DNA of 59,338 bases from a virus. The stretch spans positions 1-59,338 of IMG/VR virus record IMGVR_UViG_3300036979_000424; one strand, written 5' to 3'. Shown here piece by piece: positions 8,659 to 18,127 of this stretch (position 1 is the first letter of the stretch; every line of letters starts with the position of its first letter). The notes beneath the pieces were generated by a model that saw only the letters and a program-made list of their open reading frames with translations, was not told the origin of the DNA and searched no databases. The translations under genes were made by a program, and so were the position numbers.

Positions 8659-11457
8659 ATGCCTAAGTTTTCGTTAGCATTTACTACTTATAAGCGATTT
8701 GCATATCTCGACAGAATATTGGAATTATATACAAAAACTCCTGAAGTCGATGAAATAGTGATCAATGACGATTGTTCAGAGGACTACAAATTACTAATAG
8801 CCAAGTATGGCACCATATCGAAAATAAAGATATTTCAAAACTCCAAGAATTTAGGGGCTGCTCTTAATAAAATACATACTGTGAAATTGTGTACCAATGA
8901 TTACGTGTTATTGATGGATTCCGATAATACTATCGGGGTTGAAGAATTAAAATATTTACATTCATTGGATGTTAAAGATAATCACGTCATTTGTCCCGGG
9001 CAAGCGATTCCAGCTTTTAATTATTCAGCTCTTGAACATCAAATAGATCATACGATATTCAATAAGAGTGATCTTCATCGATGTTTCGCCAACACTGGTA
9101 ATTATTTGGTGCCGAAGAAGCTATATTTATCCGCTGCTAATTTAGTTGAAGAATCCAAGGTAGATCCTGGACCGTACGATGTTATTTATATTAATTACTT
9201 TATTTGTCAATTAGGTGGTAAACTTATTAACGATAAACAACTTAAATATCAACACAGAGCGTCTAGTGATGGTTTGTGGGTTACAACACACTCAAAATAT
9301 GATAGTTGGTTCAACACCTTCTTAAATGTATTAAATCAACATACAAAAGTAGACACACACAATAAATTTAAACCGTCATGTGCTATGGTTTATCCGCCAT
9401 TCAAGAGTGGATTATACCTTGAGGAGTCATTCTCTAAATTTTATAGTCAAAATAAGAATAAATTCCCGAAGGATTGGGTTTATATTGATATACTGTGGAC
9501 TAATATTTACTGTAATAACCTGTTTCAGGGTATTCCGTACCAGTCTCAAGAATTGCAGGAGTTTATCAATACGTTTCCCAAAGATAAAAAATATTTTACC
9601 GTAGTCCAATTTGATGACGGTGTCTTACAGAAATTACCGGAGAAAACATTAGTATTCGCTGCCGGAGGTGTTGGTCATGTACCGTTACCATTGATTTACG
9701 AAGATCATAAAAATACTCTATCGAGTCAGAAGAAATTAGACTTTAAGGATAAAAGTATACTGTGCTCATTTATTGGCGGCATGACTTATAAGTTACGAAA
9801 TGTGATGTGGGATAAACTCAAAGATAATCAAAAATTCGCGATGTGTAAATCAGGAACACCACAAGATTTTATTGATATCACACGTAAAAGTAAGTTCTGT
9901 CTTGCTCCTCGTGGTTATGGTCGAAGTAGTTTTAGATTTTTCGAAGCTTTTCAACTTGGTACTATTCCGGTATACCTGTATGACGATATTAAATGGTTGC
10001 CGTATCAACATTTCGTCGATTATTCAAAGATCTGCGTTGTCATCAAGGATTCAGAGTTAGATACCTTAGAGGCTAAATTATCAGCGATCGACGAGAAAGC
10101 ATATAATATAATGTTTGATGAATACCATAAGGTGTCACAATTATTTACCTTGAATGGAATGAATGAATATATCTTGAGTTCGCTGCTTGAATATAATAAG
10201 ATTGATAACATTCGAAGTGAGTGTTCATGGGTATCATTATATCACGGATTAGTTTCCAATTTAATCAATGAAAGAAAATATACCAAATGTGTTGAGATTG
10301 GCGTTGCATACGGTTTTCACGCTGACAACATCATAGCTAACACCACCGCTGAATATACTGGAATAGATCCCTATATTGCATCGTATGATGCAAATGATAT
10401 ATTCTGTCAAGATCTATCACGACGTCTTTCGCTAAATCCCGAACAAGCCATCAACATCTTACATAATTATGTGTGTAATAAATTTGCAATGTATTCTGGA
10501 AGAGCAAAATTACTTCGAGGATTTAGTGACGACAAATTAAAAGAATTTAAGGATCAATCGATTGATTTACTATTTATTGATGGTAATCACACTTACGAAT
10601 ATGTATTGAAAGATCTTCGTCAAGGCTGGAGTAAAGTACGCTCCGGAGGTTGCCTATGCGGTGATGACTATACTTTAAAGAGTGTCGAATCTGCTGTTAA
10701 ATTCTTTGCTCAAGAAATAAAACAACAATACCAATTATTGTACAAGAAGGGTCAAGATTATCCAATATTCGCCTTCTTTAAGGATAATAAAACACCGTTA
10801 ACGATGTCAACCGAAGGGCTACCAAGCTATTCACTACCTGATAATATGAAACAGCCAATAGATCATAAATTAATCAAGGTATTTAATTTCAAACAGGGCG
10901 GAGTCTTTATCGAAGCTGGAGCTAATGATGGAGTATCACAAAGCAATACTAAGCTACTCGAAGATAGATTTGGTTGGACTGGATTGTTGATAGAACCTTC
11001 ACCGGTATCATTTGATAAGGTTAAAGTTAATCGTCCTAAATGTATTAATTTTAATAGCGCATTAGTATCATTCGATTACAAAGGTGATACTATTTCCGGA
11101 GACTTTAATGGCCACTTAATGTCTAGCGTTGACGGTAAACGATTGAATAAGAATGCTGATATCACAATCAAAGCTCGAACCTTGACAGCAATTTGTGAGG
11201 AATCTAAAATATTTAACATTGACTTATTCAGTTTAGACGTTGAGGGATATGAGTATGATGTTTTGAATGGTATTGATTTTAGCAAGATTAACATCAAATA
11301 CTTTTTAATCGAAGTTTACAACAAGGATTATCAGAAGATTGTTGATTTCCTAGGTACCAAAGGATATTCGTTATTATGTAATATTAGTAACTATAATAAA
11401 AAGGATAACCCGATATGGGATGGTACACATAATGATTATCTATTTATGAAGAATTAA
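8659..11457 (+). CDS. Four-domain glycosyltransferase/methyltransferase (GT2 + exostosin-like + class I MTase + FkbM MTase)
   Basis: Four enzyme modules lie in one 932-residue chain. Residues 1-about 240: GT2-type transferase (SLAFTTYKRF, EIVINDDCS, LLMDSDNT as DxD region, GNYLVPKKL). About 250-510: exostosin/GT47-like, with CLAPRGYGRSSFRFFEAF near 413 and GTIPVYLYDD. About 530-700: class I methyltransferase of the MTase_24 kind (EIGVAYGFHADNI, LLFIDGNHTYEYVLKDL, GGCLCGDDY). About 715-932: FkbM-type methyltransferase (GVFIEAGANDGVSQSNT, LLIEPSPVSF, DLFSLDVEGYEYDVL, HNDYLFMKN). The likely role is building and O-methylating a glycan for the virion or a cell surface; the sugar is unknown. I favour the ATG at 8659 because GT2 proteins start just before this strand; an in-frame ATG at 8626 would add 11 residues. 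It is followed by a hairpin shared with a convergent surface-protein gene. Confidence 0.88.
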   Translation: MPKFSLAFTTYKRFAYLDRILELYTKTPEVDEIVINDDCSEDYKLLIAKYGTISKIKIFQNSKNLGAALNKIHTVKLCTNDYVLLMDSDNTIGVEELKYLHSLDVKDNHVICPGQAIPAFNYSALEHQIDHTIFNKSDLHRCFANTGNYLVPKKLYLSAANLVEESKVDPGPYDVIYINYFICQLGGKLINDKQLKYQHRASSDGLWVTTHSKYDSWFNTFLNVLNQHTKVDTHNKFKPSCAMVYPPFKSGLYLEESFSKFYSQNKNKFPKDWVYIDILWTNIYCNNLFQGIPYQSQELQEFINTFPKDKKYFTVVQFDDGVLQKLPEKTLVFAAGGVGHVPLPLIYEDHKNTLSSQKKLDFKDKSILCSFIGGMTYKLRNVMWDKLKDNQKFAMCKSGTPQDFIDITRKSKFCLAPRGYGRSSFRFFEAFQLGTIPVYLYDDIKWLPYQHFVDYSKICVVIKDSELDTLEAKLSAIDEKAYNIMFDEYHKVSQLFTLNGMNEYILSSLLEYNKIDNIRSECSWVSLYHGLVSNLINERKYTKCVEIGVAYGFHADNIIANTTAEYTGIDPYIASYDANDIFCQDLSRRLSLNPEQAINILHNYVCNKFAMYSGRAKLLRGFSDDKLKEFKDQSIDLLFIDGNHTYEYVLKDLRQGWSKVRSGGCLCGDDYTLKSVESAVKFFAQEIKQQYQLLYKKGQDYPIFAFFKDNKTPLTMSTEGLPSYSLPDNMKQPIDHKLIKVFNFKQGGVFIEAGANDGVSQSNTKLLEDRFGWTGLLIEPSPVSFDKVKVNRPKCINFNSALVSFDYKGDTISGDFNGHLMSSVDGKRLNKNADITIKARTLTAICEESKIFNIDLFSLDVEGYEYDVLNGIDFSKINIKYFLIEVYNKDYQKIVDFLGTKGYSLLCNISNYNKKDNPIWDGTHNDYLFMKN

Positions 11458-11482
11458 TATTTCTACTCTTAATAGAAATATT
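11456..11482. terminator. Shared hairpin between convergent genes
   Basis: AATATTTCT (11456-11464) pairs with AGAAATATT (11474-11482). The left arm overlaps the stop codon of the glycosyltransferase and the right arm overlaps the stop of the convergent beta-helix gene, so one stem could define both transcript ends. Confidence 0.6.
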
Positions 11483-12953
11483 ATAGTACTATTCCTGTCT
11501 GAAGAACTATATTATTTAAATTATTCGCGGCCTTAGCCAATCGACTGATAGCTTCTGTTAATGTCTGAGGATTAGGATTGCCCCACGGATTATCTCCGAT
11601 ATTAACATCCCAAACATAATTATTATTGTTACCCAAAGTATCTAAAACTGTTTTAACATTACCGGTTCCATAAGATATACCGGTAGCAGTACTTTGATTA
11701 TATGTGCGTAGTGCTAAATCATCTAATGCCGCTTTCACATCTTTTACTGTTGCTGGCCAACCATTAATAATATTAGTACCATTATATGTTATTCCACCAG
11801 CAACACTTTGACTTTGCGTTCTTAATGCCAATTGATCTAAAGCGCTGGTAACATTTGTAGGATAAGGTGGAACCCAATTTGCACCATTGGCTACAGTATA
11901 TACAGTATTTGTTGCTGTAGTTGATTGTCCAGGGTTAAGATAATTCAATTTACCATTGTTGGTCAAACCAACCGGGATTGAATCTAATGTAGCATTAATA
12001 GTATTTCCGGATGCTATTGTTAATGTTCCTTTGATCGGAAAGTTATACAAATTAATCACTGCTTTAGTACCGGTAACAGAGACGTCTGCGGTGGAGTTGC
12101 CAGAGATATTAGCTAGCAATGATACATTATTTGAGGATATTAATTGGATTGATCCACCTCTAACACAAATACTACGCTGTTCAAGAGTTCCTCCAGTAAT
12201 TGAGTATCCATTAAGAAATTCAACTAAGTTAAATGTATACTTATTGTTTGATGTATAACCAATAAAAGATACACTATTGGCGAAAATTGTGTTAGTAAAG
12301 TGTATATGCCCTGTCAACGACTTAACAGCATTAAAATCAAAAGTGTTTGAAGCTCCGGTAATAAAGCAATTACTAATACTTGATGCATTGGTTATCCCAA
12401 CGCTATCAGCCCATCCAGTATCGAGGATAAATTGCATATTTAATTTAGTGGTAAATATACTGTTGCCAACAATATCTATATTAGGCTTGAATAATACACT
12501 TTTACTTTCAATCAATTCATCACAACAAATTATTATCTGATATCTTTTGGTTGGTGAAGCATCATTTATCGCAGCCAATGCTAAAGACAACGACGGGTAC
12601 GGATACTTTTCACTACCATCAGCTAATTTATTATCGGCAGTGCTAACCACATATAATGTCTGATTTTTAGCTGTATAATAACCATTATTATTATAATACC
12701 ATTTGTTATTTTTGGATACAATTACAACAGATGTTTTGGATATTAAAAATATATCTTTTCCGTCATATGTACCAGTGATTGATACTTTCTTTGTTGATAT
12801 GTCAACTCGTGATATATTAATTTCAACACCGTCAGTTGTAACGACTGGTAATGTCAGTACGATATCATTTGACGAAGCATCTACTAGATATTTACACGGC
12901 TTACTCGGTAATGTTACTGAATTTAAGATCGTAGATGTGTTAATAAGTGACAT
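11481..12953 (-). CDS. Beta-helix (pectin-lyase-like) surface protein
   Basis: The 490-residue protein has alternating small, Asn, Thr, Ser and hydrophobic residues typical of right-handed beta-helix proteins. The signature entry is LYVVSTADNKLADGSEKYPY followed by SLSLALAAINDA, the pattern seen in phage and viral fibre-like proteins before the helix rungs. Repeated rung-like segments run to about residue 350. Two short repeats follow near the C-terminus (VKDVKAALDDLALRTYNQST and a similar earlier copy), probably a stalk or trimerisation region. There is no signal peptide, cysteines are few, and the catalytic residues of polysaccharide lyases are not evident. A fibre or spike on the particle fits, and the adjacent glycosyltransferase could decorate it. 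This is inference. Confidence 0.6.
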   Translation of the reverse strand: MSLINTSTILNSVTLPSKPCKYLVDASSNDIVLTLPVVTTDGVEINISRVDISTKKVSITGTYDGKDIFLISKTSVVIVSKNNKWYYNNNGYYTAKNQTLYVVSTADNKLADGSEKYPYPSLSLALAAINDASPTKRYQIIICCDELIESKSVLFKPNIDIVGNSIFTTKLNMQFILDTGWADSVGITNASSISNCFITGASNTFDFNAVKSLTGHIHFTNTIFANSVSFIGYTSNNKYTFNLVEFLNGYSITGGTLEQRSICVRGGSIQLISSNNVSLLANISGNSTADVSVTGTKAVINLYNFPIKGTLTIASGNTINATLDSIPVGLTNNGKLNYLNPGQSTTATNTVYTVANGANWVPPYPTNVTSALDQLALRTQSQSVAGGITYNGTNIINGWPATVKDVKAALDDLALRTYNQSTATGISYGTGNVKTVLDTLGNNNNYVWDVNIGDNPWGNPNPQTLTEAISRLAKAANNLNNIVLQTGIVL

Positions 12954-12989
12954 TTTAGTATTTCGTATAATATTTTTTGTCTATTATTA

Positions 12990-13222
12990 GAACTTTTCAA
13001 GGCTTTTGGATACCACAAGATTGAAAGTTAAATATTTTGATGGAATTATTTGCGGTTAAAGTTATAAAAAGTGCTTCTATTCCTTAATTTATGTTTCAGA
13101 CATGTATATATTATACATATGTCTCAGAGTTTCTTTCGAACTAAGACTACCGAAGGCTGATGTTCAAATAACTGCAAAATAATTCCATTGACAGAAGAAA
13201 CTTTGTTACGATCCAAAAGTTC
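12990..13222. repeat. Intergenic inverted-repeat element, copy A
   Basis: This fills the 343-base gap between the beta-helix and YqaJ genes. GAACTTTT (12990-12997) and AAAAGTTC (13215-13222) are terminal inverted ends. Inside, CTTTTGGAT faces ATCCAAAAG, and ATGGAATTATTTGC (13040-13053) faces GCAAAATAATTCCAT (13174-13188). The centre ACATGTATATATTATACATATGT is itself near-palindromic. The core 13081-13170 (TTAATTTATG..., TAAGACTACCGAAGGCTGATGT) recurs near 35430 and, less completely, near 48258. No coding sequence is seen. It behaves like a MITE-type or hairpin-forming element. Confidence 0.6.
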
Positions 13223-13296
13223 AAAAAATAAGCATTACAACGATATCTTTTGAACTATGATTTCGAATTATCAGCGGCTAAAATAATATCAAACAT

Positions 13297-14043
13297 TTAT
13301 GAGTATTTTTTTATTTTGGTGTCAAATAATGACATCTTATAATTTTCAATGAATTTACGCTCTGCCGGATATAACACCAAATCCCAAAACTCTTTATTAA
13401 ATGAGATTCGTTCGATGTACATATCTCCAGTTTTAATCGCAAAAACTAAATAGATACACCATTTACGATTAACACACGCCATATTATGCTGTATTTGACA
13501 ATAATGACTATAATAGATATGCTTATGATATCTTTCTGGAAAGAAAAATCCCATCTCCTTTCTTTGCTTGTGTTGCGATAAACCAAAAGGAATCTCCTGC
13601 GTAGTTTTAATTTCGATGATCTCTTCATCAGTCAAACCATCAAGAGAAGTGCCAATATCAGTATCAAACTTAGGAATAATAAAGCCGGTTTCAATAATCT
13701 TGATCTTAAAATATAGTGACAGATACTCTCGAAGATAAGGTTCAAAAAGATGACCATTATCCATTTGTACTTTTTGGTCGGGTGTTATCTTTTTAACGAT
13801 AACACCATTAAGTGATTGAATTAGGTCTTCCTGTGATGTAAATGAGTTTGCATCTATGGCGACCGACGCGCTAGTTCCGGTGATAATTACATCTTTTCGT
13901 GCTGACTCCCATTCTTTAGTTCCCTGTTTAGCTTTGTGTTCATAAAAAGTTTTATGTGTGATATATCCTTTACCTTTGTAATCAAAGTCAAATCCTAATG
14001 TCAATTGTTTGTTTTTACAGTCTTCATCATTTGGTGAAGTCAT
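13297..14043 (-). CDS. YqaJ-like viral recombinase/exonuclease
   Basis: PD-(D/E)XK nuclease of the YqaJ/lambda-exonuclease group, usually a 5'-3' exonuclease used in recombination and replication. The fold order is clear. KQGTKEWESARKDVIITGTSAS is the entry helix with the conserved R and GTS. NGHLFEPYLREYL carries the conserved Glu. IGTSLDGLTDEEIIEIKTT at about 131-149 supplies the metal-binding Asp and the E-x-K pair. CQIQHNMACVNRKWCIYLVF is the Q-helix and last strand. Length (248 aa) is normal. The ATG at 14043 faces away from RPB1 (start 14167), so the two share a 123-base divergent promoter region. Confidence 0.93.
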   Translation of the reverse strand: MTSPNDEDCKNKQLTLGFDFDYKGKGYITHKTFYEHKAKQGTKEWESARKDVIITGTSASVAIDANSFTSQEDLIQSLNGVIVKKITPDQKVQMDNGHLFEPYLREYLSLYFKIKIIETGFIIPKFDTDIGTSLDGLTDEEIIEIKTTQEIPFGLSQHKQRKEMGFFFPERYHKHIYYSHYCQIQHNMACVNRKWCIYLVFAIKTGDMYIERISFNKEFWDLVLYPAERKFIENYKMSLFDTKIKKYS

Positions 14044-14166
14044 CGTGACAAGTTTTATTTCTGTATTAATATTTATTGATCAGAAAAGATATTTTAAACA
14101 TGCATCAAAACGGATTAAATAAATGAAATTGTTTTTATTTTAGTTTTATCAAAAGATAAACACCGG

Positions 14167-17100
14167 ATGTCATCATTATTTAAAAAGAAAGGTGAATCAA
14201 AGTTAGTTGGGATATCGGCGACTCAGAGTACGGCACTTGTTGCTGGAGCTAAAACCCAAGGACCTTCATCGGTTGGGTTACCAACATCGTTAGCAACAAT
14301 ATCAGCAGTAAAAGAAGGATATAATGCAGAAGAAGCTTTGATCAGTCGACGTAATCGTGAGGAGATTATGAAAAAACTTCCCGAATTGAAAGTAGTATCG
14401 ACTGAGATTTCTAACCTTTCATGGGAAGACACGGAAGCATTATCCATCGCGGAGGTAACTAAGACAGATTTAGATCTAGTCGACGGAGGTCTCAATGATC
14501 CTAAAGCTGGTTCATGGGATGCAAAGTTGTGTGTTACATGTCGTCAATCCAATTGTGTCGGCCACTTTCTGCGTCGTAAATTTGGACGAATGATCTTTGA
14601 TATCAGAAGTTCCAGTGCACGAAGTTCAGGAGGTGCTATTAGTAGCACTATTAAAGATGTTATCAATGTTCTCCGATGTATGTGTATCTATTGTGGTCGC
14701 TTGTTGTTTAACAATAATTTCCTCCGGGAATCAGGAGCGATTAAGTTCTCAGGAAAAGAGCGTTTGAAATTTCTTGCGGCTAAGTGTGATAATCTTCCGT
14801 GCTCATATGTTAAACAGGATCCTTCGCTTGGATCACAAATTATCAGATGCGGTAAACGGATCGAATTCATCGATCGCGATACATATATCGAATTTAAAGC
14901 GCCACAGGGACAAAGTCTTCCGAGTTATTTAACTAAATATACCAATCAATATGATTCAGCCGAAGGCGTGTATTATGTGCTGGATATGTTATCACAAGAG
15001 GACGTTAAACTTTTGGGATTTAAGGAGAATAATCATCCACGTAATTGGATTATTCAAGGAATGCTGATAGTTCCACCGACTTTGAGACCGCCGCGAATCG
15101 ATGGAACTGAAATGAAGCAACATCGCATGACAGAAGCTTATCGTGCGGTTATTAGCGCTGATATTGACTTCCGTAACACCTTAGAAAATGGCACCCAGAA
15201 ATCTAAAGAGGATAAATATCAAAATCTAGTTAATGCTTATCGCTCGGTAATTTATAAATCCAAAGAACCGCAATATGGTGGTGATATGAAACCAATCTTT
15301 GAGTCACTCAAGGGTAAAGAGGGATGGGTTCGTAAGAAGATGATGGGTAGTCGTGCTGATTTCTGTGCTCGTACTGTTATTGGCCCAGATCCGACACTAA
15401 AATTCGGTGAAGTATCTATTCCGGATATCTTTGCGCCGATATTGACCGTTTCCGAAGCAGTGCGACCGTATAACATCAAACGTTTAACATCTCTGATCAA
15501 CAATAATAAGATTAGTTCGATCATTCAAATCTCGGGTAAATATCATGGTATTACTCGTGTTGTTTCTAACGATCCAATGCGTAGCAATCGTAACGCTGTT
15601 CAAGTACAAACACTTCAAATCGGAGACATAGTTGAACGTCATCTACAAGATGGAGATTACGTGATGTTCAATCGTCAACCGACTTTACATAAACAATCAC
15701 AATTGGCGGGTAGAGCAGTGTTACGACCACAACTCCATATCGGTTTACATTTGGCCTATTCGACCCCACAAGGTGCCGATTTTGATGGTGACGAAGAAAA
15801 CATTCATTCATTTCGCACTTTTGGTGCACAAGCTGAAGCTGAATTTATTGCAGCAGCACCACAATGTGTGATGTCAGCACAACAAAACAAACCGATCATG
15901 GGGTTGGTCATGGATTCGCTCGATGGAGCATATCAATTATCCGATCCGACCGTCAGAATTCCACGAGATGATTTCTTTCAATTCATAATGAACGTTGGTA
16001 ATCAAGACGACTTTGATACACTCGATCAACGATTACAGCGTTTTAATGTACATCCATATTCTGGAAGAGCATTGATCAGTGCATTATTTCCGGCAGGTTT
16101 TTATTACAAGAAAGACGATGTCTTGATTATCGACGGTATAATGCTTGGCGGTTTGTTAAGCAAAGATCATCTGTTAACATCACATAGATCAATTATCCAG
16201 GATCTGTGGCACGACCCGGATTATGGTCCATCTCGTGTTAATGATTTTATTACTGACGCAACTTTTCTTTTTGATAAAGCTGCTACATACTTTGGATTGA
16301 GTGTTGGTCTTGATGATTGCATGTTTGGCAACAAAGAAGTTGAGAACATTTCGAGCTTAGAGTTAACTAAGATTGAAGCAGAAGTCGATGCTCTTAACTC
16401 TGAAATTGTCAGTGACAAAGCTCAAGAAGCATTTAACAAACGTCGTTTGAAAGATATTCTAGATAAAGTTCAAGCAATAGGCCGTTCAGTCGTTGAGAAA
16501 GCGGCTGTTATTCCTAATAGTATAGCTAAAGCTTTTGTTATCGACCTTAAGACGAATCGTTCCGATTTCACACTCGATGAAAAGACAGGGCAGGCAAAGA
16601 TGGATAAATCAAGGGAAATATCAAAAGAAAATAAAAAGGAGGAAGATTTCGCCAAGAAATTAGTAAATGCTATTACTGGATGGTTTTCGATACTGAGTAA
16701 TGTTAAACGACGCGGTGTTACTGAGTACTTATCTCGTGATGTTTTAGATAAAGTTATCGATCTTCGGGAAAAAGCTCTGTCTTTTAACGAAAAGACTTCA
16801 CTTGATGATATAACATCTTGGAATGGTAAACTTGAACAACTCATTCCAAAATTGATCAAAGAAACTCCGTTGGTAACACAACCTATTGTCGATGAAATTA
16901 TTGAGTATCTTCGAGACAATCGAATCAAGATGGAACAAGGATTTAAAAGTGGTATCCAAAATGTTATAGAAAGTTCAATCGCTCAAATTAAGCGATGGAC
17001 TAACATGATTTCAGGTGATACCAACGTTTCATCGGGATTAGTACATTATATTAAGGGACCAACCAAGAAAGATCTGCAAAACATTTTACGTAAAATGATC

Positions 17101-17964
17101 CTACTTGGACCACTAAGTGAATACCCCACATTTAAGAGTGTCTATTCTGAATTGTTGAATCTCAGTCCGTATATTAAGGATGCTGCTCCAATTAGCACCA
17201 ACGCTTTTGCCATTGCCACTGAAGTTGGTGCAGGCGCTAAAGGTGGCTTAGCAAACGTAGCTCAAACTACTACCTCGGTGGGTCAACAATTCTTAGCCGG
17301 AGATGTCATCAAACCACAATTAGCTGGTGGAACTAAATGTCTATCGACCTATGACGAGAACGATACCCGCCTTCAGAGTCGTGGTTTTTGTTATAATTCG
17401 TATGGCCAGGGTTTAGGTCCTGAAGAGTCATGGTATACTTTCGTTGCTGGTCGTGAAGGCTTACTTGATACTGCATTGCGTACCAGTACCACCGGTGAAT
17501 TACAACGTAAGTTGACCAAGATTATCGGTGAGAATTGTATCGCAACATTTGATGGTTCAGTGAGATCACCTAATTCGGTAGACCCTTTCAGACCTCAAGA
17601 TAGTAGTAATATGGTATACCAATTTGTTTACGGCACCGATGGTTTCAGAGCTGACGAATTGATGAAAATCAAAACTCCAGGTTTTTCAGAGTTAGCATTC
17701 TTCATCGATATCGAGGCTACTGCCAAAAAGATGAATAGCTTGGCAGGATGGGTTCCGGAGGATAGTAAAAATCCTGAATTGAAAGAAGTATTTGAAGCCT
17801 ATCAACGACCATTTTACGGCTTTTCTTTATCCAAAGTGCAGGGATCAAATATTGTCTCTGATAAGAGTCGAATTGAGGTTGTTACAGAACAGCCAATTGT
17901 AATTCAACCATTTGAGAAAGCCAATGTTGTTGATCTTGACGACTTAGATAAAGAAAATCAATAA
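14167..17964 (+). CDS. RPB1: DNA-directed RNA polymerase II-type largest subunit, N-terminal/major part (RPB1)
   Basis: Catalytic subunit of the viral RNA polymerase. Zinc-binding CVTCRQSNCVGH occurs near 121, then the clamp core, then FNRQPTLHKQSQLAG. The active-site loop GADFDGDEEN near 535-545 has all three metal-binding Asp. The funnel region follows, then the bridge-helix/trigger-loop region near 1060-1125 (DTALRTSTTGELQRKLTKII). The protein stops at 1265 residues, about 100 after the YGTDGF motif near 1165. Full-length eukaryotic and most viral RPB1 continue for several hundred residues with the cleft, jaw and clamp C-terminal segments. Archaeal polymerases split their largest subunit (A'/A'') at about this position. 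The tail here is an acidic, non-conserved ending (DLDDLDKENQ), not a CTD heptad repeat. The remaining segment is not in the window. Confidence 0.96.
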   Translation: MSSLFKKKGESKLVGISATQSTALVAGAKTQGPSSVGLPTSLATISAVKEGYNAEEALISRRNREEIMKKLPELKVVSTEISNLSWEDTEALSIAEVTKTDLDLVDGGLNDPKAGSWDAKLCVTCRQSNCVGHFLRRKFGRMIFDIRSSSARSSGGAISSTIKDVINVLRCMCIYCGRLLFNNNFLRESGAIKFSGKERLKFLAAKCDNLPCSYVKQDPSLGSQIIRCGKRIEFIDRDTYIEFKAPQGQSLPSYLTKYTNQYDSAEGVYYVLDMLSQEDVKLLGFKENNHPRNWIIQGMLIVPPTLRPPRIDGTEMKQHRMTEAYRAVISADIDFRNTLENGTQKSKEDKYQNLVNAYRSVIYKSKEPQYGGDMKPIFESLKGKEGWVRKKMMGSRADFCARTVIGPDPTLKFGEVSIPDIFAPILTVSEAVRPYNIKRLTSLINNNKISSIIQISGKYHGITRVVSNDPMRSNRNAVQVQTLQIGDIVERHLQDGDYVMFNRQPTLHKQSQLAGRAVLRPQLHIGLHLAYSTPQGADFDGDEENIHSFRTFGAQAEAEFIAAAPQCVMSAQQNKPIMGLVMDSLDGAYQLSDPTVRIPRDDFFQFIMNVGNQDDFDTLDQRLQRFNVHPYSGRALISALFPAGFYYKKDDVLIIDGIMLGGLLSKDHLLTSHRSIIQDLWHDPDYGPSRVNDFITDATFLFDKAATYFGLSVGLDDCMFGNKEVENISSLELTKIEAEVDALNSEIVSDKAQEAFNKRRLKDILDKVQAIGRSVVEKAAVIPNSIAKAFVIDLKTNRSDFTLDEKTGQAKMDKSREISKENKKEEDFAKKLVNAITGWFSILSNVKRRGVTEYLSRDVLDKVIDLREKALSFNEKTSLDDITSWNGKLEQLIPKLIKETPLVTQPIVDEIIEYLRDNRIKMEQGFKSGIQNVIESSIAQIKRWTNMISGDTNVSSGLVHYIKGPTKKDLQNILRKMILLGPLSEYPTFKSVYSELLNLSPYIKDAAPISTNAFAIATEVGAGAKGGLANVAQTTTSVGQQFLAGDVIKPQLAGGTKCLSTYDENDTRLQSRGFCYNSYGQGLGPEESWYTFVAGREGLLDTALRTSTTGELQRKLTKIIGENCIATFDGSVRSPNSVDPFRPQDSSNMVYQFVYGTDGFRADELMKIKTPGFSELAFFIDIEATAKKMNSLAGWVPEDSKNPELKEVFEAYQRPFYGFSLSKVQGSNIVSDKSRIEVVTEQPIVIQPFEKANVVDLDDLDKENQ

Positions 17965-17988
17965 AATTAAACAAAATATTTTCACCAT

Positions 17989-18014
17989 TATATGATCTGA
18001 TATCAGATCATATA
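17989..18014. terminator. Perfect palindrome downstream of RPB1
   Basis: TATATGATCTGAT is followed directly by its exact reverse complement, 25 bases after the RPB1 stop codon. It is the closest strong structure to that stop and fits the gene-end hairpin pattern of the window. Confidence 0.55.
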
Positions 18015-18067
18015 AATTCGATCGATCAATAATATGAATCGACGTATTCATTTTTAAGTTTTTTGGA

Positions 18068-18127
18068 TTTTCAAGAAGTTATATAAATATTTTCAATAAC
18101 AAAAATATTTATATAACTTCTTGAAAA
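18068..18127. repeat. 25-bp stem sharing sequence with the 31.98-kb hairpin
   Basis: TTTTCAAGAAGTTATATAAA (18068-18087, arm continuing to 18092) pairs with its exact complement ending at 18127, around a 10-base loop. The outer 19 bases of each arm also form the arms of a second hairpin at 31976-32036. Two unlinked hairpins with the same arms are better explained by copying than by chance. Confidence 0.75.

Noticed and set aside
14167-17964. Intein or intron inside RPB1
   Set aside because: Motifs follow each other at normal eukaryotic spacing and no Hom-endonuclease or splice motif interrupts the frame.
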